Below are positions 1 to 7,825 of a stretch of DNA of 64,000 nt, in pieces. Each line of letters opens with the position of its first letter. Position 1 is the first letter of the stretch. The DNA lies in assembly GCA_900129675.1 (NCBI GenBank), contig FSRD01000001.1, positions 5,631,501-5,695,500 of the forward strand, written 5' to 3'. The DNA comes from Bradyrhizobium erythrophlei (GTDB lineage: Bacteria; Pseudomonadota; Alphaproteobacteria; Rhizobiales; Xanthobacteraceae). Both the position numbers and the translations under genes were made by a program. The notes under the pieces were generated by a model. The model saw nothing but the letters and a program-made list of their open reading frames with translations. It searched no databases and had not been told where the DNA came from.

Positions 1-78
1 TCGAACAACAACGTGCTTGGTTTGCAAAGCACGAAGGGTCGATAACGTTCAATCGTCGAAAGTGAAAATGATGTCTCT

Positions 79-300
79 TCATAGGTCGTCCCGCAGGCTC
101 TTGAAGAACGGATGCCGCAAGCGGTTTGTCCAGTCACTGCCGCGCATATGAGGATCTTGGCCGCAGCCTCCCTGAGATGGACCTGGACACGGTACCGATC
201 GAATTTGATCTCGTGAATCCAGCGAGTGCCGGATGGCAGCTTCTCGATCTAGGTCGCCAGTGCAAGTTGACGAATTCCGGGGAAGGGCGCCTTACCCCGA
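79..300 (-). pseudogene. Decayed ATP-dependent DNA ligase (LigD-like) fragment
   Basis: Read on the minus strand, one frame gives APFPGIRQLALAT, a stop, then IEKLPSGTRWIHEIKFDRYR. This matches the start of the ligase domain of LigD-type enzymes, including the region around the catalytic lysine motif (EIKxDGYR in the family, EIKFDRYR here). After a frame change the text continues RGSDWTNR and then HPFFKSLRDDL, which resembles the far C-terminal 'HPSFKGLREDK' stretch of LigD. The fragment therefore has an in-frame stop, a frameshift and apparently a large internal deletion. It cannot encode a working ligase. The family assignment is from recalled motifs. Confidence 0.6.
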
Positions 301-616
301 TCGCGACGAAACCGCTGGTCGGCTCAGGCGTTCCGATGCCGCCGGACCTGCAGGCCGTTTGTTGTTTTTTGGTGGTGTCCGATATGTTGCCTATCTCGCT
401 TCTGACGTGCAGCGGGCGCATCCGGCGATTGAGGAGAAGTAAGCCCGCCCGTTTACGCCGGCCGCGAGGATTTTCTTAACCGAGTAGCGTTATGTTTGCG
501 GCAATAGCGGACAGCTCCCAAGGCCGCCGCGAGAGTAATGCGTAAGGAGCCCGTTGTCTCAACCCGGCGGGTTTCCCATTCTTTTTTGCAGTTTTTGCAA
601 CTCGACCATTAAGCCC
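301..616. other. Non-coding stretch between ligase relic and PilZ gene
   Basis: No convincing gene. Short overlapping open frames on both strands show no family motif or start with a ribosome binding site. It probably contains further decayed DNA of the ligase relic plus the promoter of the PilZ gene. Confidence 0.4.
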
Positions 617-907
617 ATGGAACAGCGCAAGGCGCAGCGGGTCGTATTTGAACGCGGATATGCCGCTCACATGATGGCGATCGACGGCACGTGGCGGCGG
701 GCCTGCACTATGGAAGATGTGTCCGATACCGGCGCTAAACTTACAATCGACGGTTCAATTGAAGGTCTTCGTTTGACAGAGTTCTTCCTGTTGCTTTCCT
801 CCACTGGACTGGCATATCGGCGCTGCCAGTTAGCCTGGGTCAACGGGGATCAGGTTGGTGTCAGTTTCCTGAAACAGGGCGAGAGGAAAAAGAGACCCCA
901 GACGTAA
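617..907 (+). CDS. PilZ domain protein
   Basis: A 96-residue single-domain protein. It begins MEQRKAQRV, giving the basic R-x-x-x-R-like cyclic-di-GMP contact of PilZ domains. Mid-domain is EDVSDTGAKL, corresponding to the (D/N)xSxxG motif. The C-terminal half, with RRCQLAWVNGDQVGVSF, forms the usual PilZ beta strands. PilZ proteins bind c-di-GMP and act on partner proteins; a stand-alone one such as this is an adaptor of unknown target. The ATG at 617 was preferred to the upstream in-frame start at 554 because the domain begins immediately after it. Small stand-alone PilZ genes are common in Bradyrhizobium. No operon partner is visible. Confidence 0.85.
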   Translation: MEQRKAQRVVFERGYAAHMMAIDGTWRRACTMEDVSDTGAKLTIDGSIEGLRLTEFFLLLSSTGLAYRRCQLAWVNGDQVGVSFLKQGERKKRPQT

Positions 908-944
908 CCAGGGTGGGTCCGCTCGCGATCTCATTCATCCCACT

Positions 945-1217
945 TCAACTTCCGGCGCCCCCGTGGGGATCGTTCCCTGACGCGCCGAACTTGCGAACAT
1001 GGCTGCAGTTCAATACCCGCATCGCTCCGATGCGCGCGAACATCGTCGGCGCAGCGTGCTCCACCGCCAGCATCAATGCCTCGATTGCGACCTGCCGTTC
1101 CGGAAGGTCCGCTTCCTTTTTCGGAAGCGCATGATGTAGTTGCTGCGTCGCGAAAAGATACGAGCTTCGACCGCCAGGTAGCGGTATCGGTTGGTCCGAC
1201 TCACGCGACCAAGACAA
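945..1217 (-). CDS. Small hypothetical protein
   Basis: A 90-residue open frame. The part ERQVAIEALMLAVEHAAP followed by TMFARIGAMRVLN looks like a genuine helical protein segment and recalls small uncharacterised Bradyrhizobium proteins. The N-terminal 30 residues are less convincing and the true start is unclear. No domain or catalytic motif is recognised. An opposite-strand frame overlaps it, so the call is tentative. Confidence 0.4.
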   Translation of the reverse strand: MSWSRESDQPIPLPGGRSSYLFATQQLHHALPKKEADLPERQVAIEALMLAVEHAAPTMFARIGAMRVLNCSHVRKFGASGNDPHGGAGS

Positions 1218-1291
1218 TGAACCACCTAGTAAACCAAGAATATCTTTGATTTAATCACGGACGGCGTGCTGTTAGAGTGGAGTAATTGATT

Positions 1292-1516
1292 ATGACCAAG
1301 GCGATTGAGCATATAGTCGCTGGCTACGTTACCCTCAAAAATCGCGAGGCGTTGCAGGAAATCCGCGACCATCGTCAGCGTCTTTTGCATAACAGTCGGA
1401 TGCATAGTGGGAGTTGGGTCAGTGTGGAAAGCCTGAATTCCGTGCTCCAGGAAGATATCAGCATCGTCGACGCGGCACTAAGCCGACTTCAGGAAGACGT
1501 AGGTTCGATCAACTGA
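1292..1516 (+). CDS. Small helical hypothetical protein
   Basis: A 74-residue protein starting MTKAIEHIVAGYVTLKNREA. It is rich in charged helical residues (EIRDHRQRLL, SVLQEDISIVDAALSRL), suggesting a small coiled or helical-bundle protein. An in-frame TTG six bases upstream (1286) is less likely than the ATG at 1292. No family is recognised. The composition and the absence of overlapping competing frames support it being real. Confidence 0.55.
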   Translation: MTKAIEHIVAGYVTLKNREALQEIRDHRQRLLHNSRMHSGSWVSVESLNSVLQEDISIVDAALSRLQEDVGSIN

Positions 1517-1809
1517 TCAGGTTGGCCGTTGGGTCGCTCGAGGCGCATGATTTTGCGCCCTGTAAGCAACTGCAAGCTTGATGCTGTAGATCCCGAGAAA
1601 GATCGAGGTCGCAAGGCATATCGCCAAGAACGCCCAATCGCGTTTTTTAAGTCCCTGGAAAATGGTTCAATCCTTCGGCGGATAGAAAACAAAGCCGCCA
1701 GGCGGAGTATGATCGCCTGACGACTTCGCCGGTGTGGGCCCGAACCTTGGGGAAATTGTTCGGTGGTCCATCAGTAGCGCTTCAGTATGGGTTGACAACG
1801 AAACTCACG

Positions 1810-1851
1810 TGTTAAGCTTGATAGGCGCGCTGCGGGTTAATTCTGGAACCC
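1810..1851. repeat. Dispersed ~42-bp repeat, copy 1
   Basis: The stretch containing ttaagcttgatag and, 12 bases on, gttaattctggaac recurs with a few changes at 39617-39658 (ttaagcttgatag, gttaaatctggaac). The second copy also lies between small genes. The function is unknown; it could be a promoter region or an element end. Confidence 0.5.
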
Positions 1852-1858
1852 ACACGCC

Positions 1859-2190
1859 CTAACGGTCCGCCGTCTTCTGGACCACGATGTCGGCGCCTTT
1901 GTTGAGCGCCGCCTTGAAGACCATTCTCAGTCCTGGACCTCGCAACAGTGCGTCGGGCGCACTGAACTTCGTGTCGATTTGCCGCTCTGCGCCAGTCAAT
2001 GGCTGCGGCAGGTTCCATTCCTTCGTCACCTAAGTCACTCGGTCGGTCCAGCGATCCCCACGAAGCCTCGCGCACGCAGCCCTTTGACGGCCGCAGGATC
2101 GTCGTATCGCAAACTGCCGCCGCCGAACAACTTGATCGGTGCGCGCTGCTCAAACTTCGTCAATTTGTCCCAACCGGCTGCCTCAGACAT
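1859..2190 (-). pseudogene. Pair of short open frames, probably one broken gene
   Basis: On the minus strand a 51-codon frame runs 2190-2035, starting MSEAAGWDKLTKFEQ and ending GFVGIAGPTE. It is followed almost at once by a 56-codon frame from a GTG at 2029 to 1859, starting VTKEWNLPQPLTGAERQ and ending GADIVVQKTADR. Both look like coding text. They are in different frames, so either a frameshift has split one ~110-residue protein or these are two tiny coupled genes. No family is recognised. Confidence 0.35.
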
Positions 2191-2589
2191 TAGTCGGTCC
2201 CCTTGGATCCCTACTTTGCTGCCAGCCCAATCTGCCCGGTTACATCCGGATGACTGTCATCCGAGAGACGTCAAGCTGCCCGTCCGAAGTAGGAGGCGAA
2301 CAATAAACCCATTGGGATTAGAAGCCCAAAAGAACGCCGGCTCATTCTCTGACCCCGAAACCTCCAGTTTCATCTTGAGCACTTTTCGCTGAGTCGGGAG
2401 ACGATTGCCGCCACGCGCCGGCATGCATGATCAAGCCCACCAAAATGCAAGAGATCACGCGCCTCAAAAGTGGGCGGATCCGGATAAAGAACGTTAGCGT
2501 CCGCCAGTGCAGACCGGGCGGGTTTTTCCTTGCGGCGTACTGCGCCATCGACTTAGGCTGCCGTTCTTGCTTCAAAAGGGAGAGTGAAC
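2191..2589. other. Intergenic region upstream of cspA
   Basis: Four hundred bases without a supported gene. The 3' part should contain the promoter and 5' leader of the cold-shock gene; long structured leaders are usual for csp mRNAs. No clear -35/-10 pair was identified by eye. Confidence 0.4.
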
Positions 2590-2793
2590 GTGGCAACAGG
2601 CATTGTGAAGTGGTTCAATCCAGCGAAGGGATTTGGATTTATTCAACCCGACAGCGGCGGCAAAGACGTATTCGTGCACATCTCGGCTGTGGAGAAAGCT
2701 GGACTGAGCAGCCTCAATGAGGGTGCCAAGGTGAGCTACGAGGAAAAGGAAAATCGGGGAAAGACGTCCGCGGAAAACCTGAGAGTTGGCTAA
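2590..2793 (+). CDS. cspA: Cold-shock protein, CspA family
   Basis: A 67-residue single cold-shock domain. Both nucleic-acid binding motifs are present: RNP1 as KGFGFIQ and RNP2 as VFVHI. The N-terminal VKWFN is typical. The protein is expected to bind single-stranded RNA/DNA in the cytoplasm and act as an RNA chaperone. The GTG at 2590 was chosen, giving the family-typical start MATGIVKWFN. It has a purine-rich aagggagag about 7 bases upstream, although a GTG at 2584 is also in frame. The gene is monocistronic, with a strong hairpin just downstream. The number in cspA is not assignable; Bradyrhizobium has several paralogues. Confidence 0.93.
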   Translation: MATGIVKWFNPAKGFGFIQPDSGGKDVFVHISAVEKAGLSSLNEGAKVSYEEKENRGKTSAENLRVG

Positions 2794-2814
2794 CCGATTG
2801 GCGTCCGATCGCTC

Positions 2815-2838
2815 GCCCGCCGGTTCACGCCGGCGGGC
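2815..2838 (+). terminator. Hairpin downstream of cspA
   Basis: A perfect 9-bp stem, gcccgccgg/ccggcgggc, with a 6-base loop lies 22 bases after the cspA stop codon. There is no long T-run, but a second GC-rich inverted repeat (cccccg...cggggg, about 2852-2876) follows, so transcription probably ends here. Confidence 0.6.
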
Positions 2839-3059
2839 TAAGGACGCAAAAACCCCCGCCGGTGGGACGGTCGGGGGCACTTGCGGGTGGTAGGTCTCGC
2901 GCCAAGGACCCGCCTAAAGACCAAACCTTGGCGATCAGGTTCCTGCAAGGTGATTTTATCAGCAGTCACCTTGAACTGTAGATCGGCGGCCGTTGGCGCG
3001 ATCGGGTTATCATTCGCTTAAGGTCAGCGAGGGATGATTTGCCTTTTCGAGGGCATTTC

Positions 3060-3290
3060 ATGATCGACGATAAGGTCAAAATCAAATGCACAAATTGCTC
3101 CCAGGTGTTTCGGGAGCGGGCTCAGAAGGTCAGGCCTAATTTCCAGACCAACTGCGTGCATTGTAACAGGCTCATCACGTTCGAATTCGGTTCGGAGGAT
3201 CCAAACATCCGGCGGGCACTTTCCAGCGCAAAAGAAATCAGGGCTGTGGTTGAAATCGAACTAAAAGCGCGCGCTAACGCGGACCGATGA
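3060..3290 (+). CDS. Small zinc-ribbon-like protein
   Basis: A 76-residue protein with two CxxC knuckles: CTNC near residue 11 and CVHC near residue 34. This is the spacing of a small zinc ribbon. The C-terminal half is charged and helical (ALSSAKEIRAVVEIELKA). The ATG at 3060 is preceded by a purine-rich cgaggg. Such proteins may bind nucleic acid or act as regulators, but nothing here gives a specific role. Confidence 0.65.
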   Translation: MIDDKVKIKCTNCSQVFRERAQKVRPNFQTNCVHCNRLITFEFGSEDPNIRRALSSAKEIRAVVEIELKARANADR

Positions 3291-3903
3291 GCCCGTCACG
3301 TCAATCGTCAATCAAGTTAGGGCAAAAATTACAATGTGGACAGACGGCCGGCTAAGTCTCCGGTTCGCGCGTCTCAACACCGAGACCTGGCGGTCCGTTC
3401 TGAGTTTCTATAAATCCCGCAAGTATGCGCTGGCCACTGAAGCGGACGGAGTGAGACCCACGAGTATCGCGCGCCGGATGTCGACGGCGCCGAACGAAGT
3501 TCCCTCGGCGCCGGTAATGTCCGGTCGTAGCCCTTTTTGGACTCGCGCCGATGTCCGCATTGAGTCCGGAATGCGCACTGAGGCGGACGTCCGCCGACCA
3601 CTCTGAATTGTGGGTTCGGGCCTCAAACAGCGAGCGTTACATTTACAGTTTGTTCTTGTAACGTTTGCTTTTTGTCTCAAGTAGTGGATGGGCCAGAACA
3701 TCTCACTTTTGTTCCGCGGCCAAGAAGGACCATTTCTGCCGGTCCGCTCGCATGATTTGGTCGTGCACGGGCTTCGCGCGCGTTGCGGTCCCCGAATTTT
3801 ACGAACTCCTCTGCGCGCCGAACTGTCGGGAAGCTATAATGGGTCCGTTTGAAAAGTGCCCCCCAAAAAAATCGCTTGGTTAATGGAACCAGCGGTCAAC
3901 GTA
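3291..3903. other. Intergenic region left of the insertion sequence
   Basis: Six hundred bases without a supported gene. Open frames between 3330 and 3700 on both strands are repetitive in character (alternating ADVR/MRT-like peptides) and resemble the decayed intergenic repeats common in Bradyrhizobiaceae rather than proteins. The right end borders the insertion sequence. Confidence 0.4.
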
Positions 3904-3919
3904 GTTAAAGGCTTCGAGG
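3904..3919. repeat. Target-site duplication, left copy (16 bp)
   Basis: The 16-mer gttaaaggcttcgagg directly abuts the left end of the insertion sequence and is repeated exactly at 5460-5475 on the right. One further matching base exists on each side, so the duplication could be 16-18 bp. Confidence 0.8.
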
Positions 3920-5459
3920 TGTCCGTAGCGGGTGAAGTTGTCGTATTTTTGTAGCTCGTGATCTGTCGCCTTCGTTGTTAAGTTTCGGAGGATCCGGAAG
4001 GCGTGGACGGGTCCGCCGATTTGGTCATGCCATGGATATTGCGGTCTGGTTAGCCCTCCGGGTCGGTTTCTTTGTTCGACTTGAAGCCCGTTTCTCCGCC
4101 CCGACCCGCGCTATCTCGGCGGCGGCGCGCGCAGGAGCGGTCAAGGACGCGCGCTTGCGCGCCCGCAAGGGCTTGTCCTTGACGGCTCCGAGCACGCTGC
4201 CAGGCTGAGGCGCGTCGGGGCTGATCTGCTGTCCGTCGGCGGAAAACCTCGTCAAACGGTTGCGGGCCAAGGAACACGCTCACGGTGCCATCGGGATACG
4301 CGTGAACGCGGACCACGGCCTTGACGAAGTGGGGCCTGAGCCTGCTCTCGGGCAGCTGCAGCCGCCGACCGCTCCATGCGATCGTGTTGTCGTTGCCGAC
4401 GGTTCGCTCTTCGATCACGCACAGCGCCTCGCGCCACGCCTCGTGCCGGTCGGCCACGAACGCCGTGCCTTGCTGTTCGGCCTTGATCGCAAACGCCGCG
4501 TTATGCTCGGCGATGTAATGCGCCTTCAGCCACGCATTGGCGGCTTCGACCGTCTTGATCCCGGCGAGCCGCAGCTCCTTCGGCAGCCGGCCTTGCAGCG
4601 TGCCGAACATCCGCTCGGAGCGCCCGCGCGCCTGCGGCGAATAGGCCGCGATATGCTCGATCCCAAGATGCGATAAAGCCCGTCCCACCTGGGTTTGTTG
4701 CGTCTTCGAGACCTTCTCGCCAGCCTTCGGGGTGTAGAAGTAATGGCTGCCGCGATCGGTGTAGAGCGCGCAGAACAGACCGCGCTCGCCAATCACTTCG
4801 CCCAAGGCCTGGAACGTCGACGCCGTCCCTTCTTCCTCGACCAGCAGCATCGAGTAGATCTCGCTCGTCGCATCGTCCATCGTGACGATCAGGTCCATCG
4901 CGGGCAGACCTTCGATCCAGGCGTGGCGCGACCCGTCCTGGTGTAGCAGCATGCCCGGCAGCGGCCGGCGTGGACGCTTCTTGCGGTGCGCCGAACGCTT
5001 CGGCGCCTTCCGCACCAAGCCCGCCGCGTGCAAGGCGAGTTTCGTCACGGTGTAGCCCAGCACATAGCCATGGCGCTTTTGCAGTTGCTCGTGGAAGTGC
5101 TTCACCGTGAAGTCCGCGTATTTGTCCCGGAACAGCCCCAGCATCCGCTCCAGCTCTTCCTCCGGCGCCCGCCGCGGTGATCGCCGGCCCATGCGCCGGT
5201 CGATCAGCCCGTCATCGCCCTCCGCCTCGTAGCGTTCCGCCCAGCGTTGAAACGTCCGCACGTTGATCCCCAGAAGCTCAGACGCAGCCTCCTGCGTCAG
5301 CTCCTTCGCCTCCGTCCGATCCAGCAAATCCGAAAACCGCATCCGTCGTACACCCTCGTGAATGGATGCCGTGCCCATCGTGCCCCCTTTGTTCTGGGGG
5401 CACCAAAAACACGACACTTCACGAGCTACAAACAGGCGACAGATCACGCGCTACTGACA
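3920..5459. mobile_element. Insertion sequence with 16-bp target duplication (IS1202/ISNCY-like)
   Basis: A 1540-bp element. The left end reads tgtccgtagcgggtga and the reverse complement of the right end reads tgtcagtagcgcgtga, a terminal inverted repeat with two mismatches in 16. A second subterminal inverted pair (gtagctcgtgatctgtcgcc at 3951-3970 and its near complement at 5435-5454) probably provides transposase sites. A single DDE transposase gene fills the element on the minus strand. Target duplications this long are unusual. From memory, the IS1202 family contains a subgroup making 15-18 bp duplications, which would fit. Confidence 0.8.
4025..5378 (-). CDS. DDE transposase of the insertion sequence, tail frameshifted
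   Basis: An N-terminal helix-turn-helix region (residues ~25-60, AASELLGINVRTFQRWAERY) is followed by an rve/DDE integrase core. The acidic triad appears intact: D148 in LLHQDGSRH, D208 in LYTDRGSHY and E255 in ARGRSERMF. The start MGTASIHEG at 5378 is the usual one for this ISNCY-type group; an upstream in-frame extension to 5447 is not needed. The main frame continues to 4050 with an odd Arg-rich tail. The expected tail (RLTRFSADGQ...KDKPLRARKRASLTAP) is in another frame ending at 4025. A frameshift near 4258 therefore alters only the C-terminus, and activity is uncertain. Confidence 0.85.
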
Positions 5460-5475
5460 GTTAAAGGCTTCGAGG
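5460..5475. repeat. Target-site duplication, right copy (16 bp)
   Basis: Exact second copy of gttaaaggcttcgagg abutting the right end of the insertion sequence. Confidence 0.8.
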
Positions 5476-5552
5476 TTGACCGGCCGAGACCAGCAATTTT
5501 GCGACCGTGTTCTTGACTTGGCTGGAATCATCGCTCGGCAACAGAGGCAAGG

Positions 5553-5744
5553 CTATCGCGGGGGCGTTTGGGTAACATTCTTCCCTGTGTTGGATACGGC
5601 TTCGGACAGAACCGGGCACTGTTCATAGGCTTTGGCGCTGCCCGCCTCAGTACCCCTAAGCTCCCTGCACTCGCCCCCGTTAAAGAACCATTGGGTTATC
5701 CCAATGAATACGATCACTGCGCATTTGGGGCATTGGACCTGCAT
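5553..5744 (-). CDS. Small cysteine-containing hypothetical protein
   Basis: A 63-residue protein starting MQVQCPKCAVIVF. It has a CPKC knuckle at the N-terminus and further cysteines in GGECREL and YEQCPVLSEAV. The layout recalls a family of short conserved Bradyrhizobium proteins of unknown function, probably a small metal-binding or redox protein in the cytoplasm. The ATG at 5744 follows directly on a TTG and was preferred to it. No operon partner. Confidence 0.6.
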   Translation of the reverse strand: MQVQCPKCAVIVFIGITQWFFNGGECRELRGTEAGSAKAYEQCPVLSEAVSNTGKNVTQTPPR

Positions 5745-6020
5745 CAAGCCAATATGCGCCCCGGCCCAACCGATTTCCAGTGCGGATAGCTGTTGTGGTG
5801 TGTTAGATGAGAAATTCTACCATGGATTGTTAAGCTGCTCTTTTTTCGAAATATCATTGTAATTCAATTACTTAGGTAAAATCCTGTGGTAGTTGACGAA
5901 AATCGTCCCATTTAATTTACTCCTGTATCGCCGGATTGACACTGGAAAGCCGTGATCGAGCATTCGTATACTCTGCGACGAATCGAGTTGAACGGCAGAG
6001 CCGGGGACGAGCAGGCTGGG

Positions 6021-6407
6021 ATGCACAAGAAGATAGACTTGGACGCGATGTCCGTGGACGAGATGTGGAAGCTGCACGAGCAAATCGGTCAGGTCCTGTC
6101 AGTTCGTTTGACCTCCGAGAAGCGCGAGCTTGAAAAACGCCTTGCACAGCTTCGTCGCGAGAATGAGATGCACTCCGCATCGACCGAACAATTGGCTATG
6201 CCTCGCGAGCGGCGGAAATATCCGCGGGTTTATCCGAAATATCGAAATCCCAAAGAGCCTTCTGAAACCTGGTCAGGTCGCGGGAAGCAACCGCGCTGGC
6301 TGACCGCCGCGCTCAAGACCGGCCACAAGATCGAGGAGTTCATGATCAACAAGGCCGATATCAACGAGGAAGGCGCGCGCCGACGACGCGCAAGAGCGGT
6401 TAGCTGA
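6021..6407 (+). CDS. H-NS family nucleoid protein (HvrA-like)
   Basis: A 128-residue protein. The N-terminal half (about 1-60) is a charged oligomerisation coiled-coil (DEMWKLHEQIGQVLSVRL, REL..RLAQLRREN). The C-terminal half carries the H-NS DNA-binding core, YRNPKEPSETWSGRGKQP, ending RW. Alphaproteobacterial H-NS/HvrA/Ros-like proteins bind AT-rich or horizontally acquired DNA and silence it. The start MHKKIDLDAMS at 6021 fits the family better than the upstream in-frame ATG at 5952. A paralogue lies at 47583. Its position in a region of mobile elements and gene relics is consistent with silencing of foreign DNA, which is inference. Confidence 0.9.
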   Translation: MHKKIDLDAMSVDEMWKLHEQIGQVLSVRLTSEKRELEKRLAQLRRENEMHSASTEQLAMPRERRKYPRVYPKYRNPKEPSETWSGRGKQPRWLTAALKTGHKIEEFMINKADINEEGARRRRARAVS

Positions 6408-6447
6408 TAGCTGAGGCCCTCGTCGGCGGCGAGATCCGGAGTTTCTG

Positions 6448-6687
6448 ATGAAGCCTCTGTTAAGCGCAGCGCTTTTTTTTGCCATAATTGGCACGGCAAT
6501 GGCCGGGCCCGTCTTGAGCAATGGCAAGTGGCGGTTGGCCGATGCGGCCACAGACGCTTGTCTTGCCAGTTGCACCAGCCAAAGCGAGTCCTGCAAGCGG
6601 GTCTGTCCGACCACATTCAGCCCACCCTGCATCAGTGCCTGTGATAGCCAGGCCCAGACTTGCAGGCAGAATTGCCGGAACAAGTAG
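6448..6687 (+). CDS. Small Cys-rich exported protein
   Basis: A 79-residue protein with a Sec signal peptide (MKPLLSAALFFAIIGTAMAG, cleavage after AMA). It is followed by a mature part with eight cysteines in a repeating CxxxC pattern (CLASC, CKRVC, CISAC, CRQNC). These likely form disulfides in the periplasm, or the protein coordinates metal. No named family is recognised. It starts 40 bases after the H-NS gene on the same strand and could be cotranscribed. Confidence 0.75.
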   Translation: MKPLLSAALFFAIIGTAMAGPVLSNGKWRLADAATDACLASCTSQSESCKRVCPTTFSPPCISACDSQAQTCRQNCRNK

Positions 6688-7072
6688 GATTTGGTTGGCC
6701 GCAGCCAAAGCACAGACGCCGGGTCGTCATGCATTGACCCGAAAGAAGGCCTCCGTGTTTAAAATCCGCCGGCAAGAACCCTGTGACACGAACATCATTC
6801 ATGCGTTTCTGCCGTCACACGAGCGCCAGGAGTTGTTCATGCACCGCAATGTTCCCGCTTTTGCCGCCGAGCAAGATGTCGATCTGGACAATCGACATCG
6901 GAAAGCGGTCTCACTCGAATTAACGCCCGCCTATATACCGAGCGAAAAGCCTGCGGTGTCTGCCGCGCTTTCGAGTTAATTCACGCAGCGGCCATATCGA
7001 AGTAAGGTTGAGCAGTTAGCTTAATGCGCGAGTTCGATTGCGCGCGAAACATGCGGCGTTATTTATGCCGCC
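6688..7072. other. Intergenic region
   Basis: About 385 bases with no gene I can support. A 47-codon frame from about 6838 (MHRNVPAFAAEQ...) has no family resemblance and was not called. Confidence 0.35.
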
Positions 7073-7219
7073 ATGGTTCAGAACCAACCGCCCAAAAAGA
7101 CGACGCTCAAGAAACCGCCGCGATCGCGATCACGGAATCTGGCGCGACGCTATGAGGAGCTATGCAGGCTCCGTCGCGAGGTCCAAATTCTCTCGAAACA
7201 GTCGCTTCGGAACAAGTAA
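7073..7219 (+). CDS. Very small basic protein
   Basis: A 48-residue protein, MVQNQPPKKTTLKKPPR at the start, then ARRYEELCRLRREVQ and LSKQSLRNK. A lysine/proline-rich tail leads into one amphipathic helix. The same plan occurs in the protein at 39315-39506 (GARYAELLRLREAVS), which argues that both are real members of a short conserved family. The function is unknown; the basic N-terminus suggests nucleic acid or protein contacts. Confidence 0.55.
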   Translation: MVQNQPPKKTTLKKPPRSRSRNLARRYEELCRLRREVQILSKQSLRNK

Positions 7220-7825
7220 GCACTTTACAGCCGGTTGAACGTCGCTGCATCCCAATACATGCGGGCGACCAACGGGGCGCGGGGCAGGGCTCATCCCCGA
7301 TTTATTGTCAGGAGCAAGATGCCGATCCTTGCTCAGCCGACCGTCGTCCGTTCTGCTACCGCCGCGACCTGGACAGAGTGATCTTGCGACGTTCAAAATG
7401 ACCGGCCACGGCGAATCCGATTAGGATCACGACAAACGTGGCCGTGAGGCTCGCAGACCCCGTGCAGTTGATGCATGAGCGCAGGATTTCGACGGGCTCC
7501 CCTGCGGATAAACTCCAGCCGGTCATAAAAATCTCCTTTTAAGCCGCCCTCGCGCATTCGCTTTCCGCGATGACGAGCTCATGCCAAACGGACCGTTGGA
7601 CTATAATCGACAGATTTAATGAGGTCACGCGTCTTAGACCGTTTTCGCGCGGCCAGCGCGCCAGTTTTCGGTGTCCGGTTTCGGTTTTCTAATCATGCAC
7701 GCAAGTTTTGCGGGGATTTTACGACCTCCCGCAAAAAATACCGTTTACGTTCAATTAACCATGATGATTTACCGATTATTTACGCGCGAAAATTCTGCCG
7801 CGCGGAGTCGTTGGAGCCCTAATCC
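7220..7825. other. Intergenic region upstream of gspD
   Basis: Six hundred bases with no convincing gene. The last 150 bases are AT-rich (gttcaattaaccatgatg, accgattatttacgcg) compared with their surroundings and probably contain the gspD promoter. No exact sigma-factor site is claimed. Confidence 0.4.

Noticed and set aside
3374..3701. Overlapping frames left of the insertion sequence
   Set aside because: Repetitive peptides on both strands with no start signals; probably decayed intergenic repeat.
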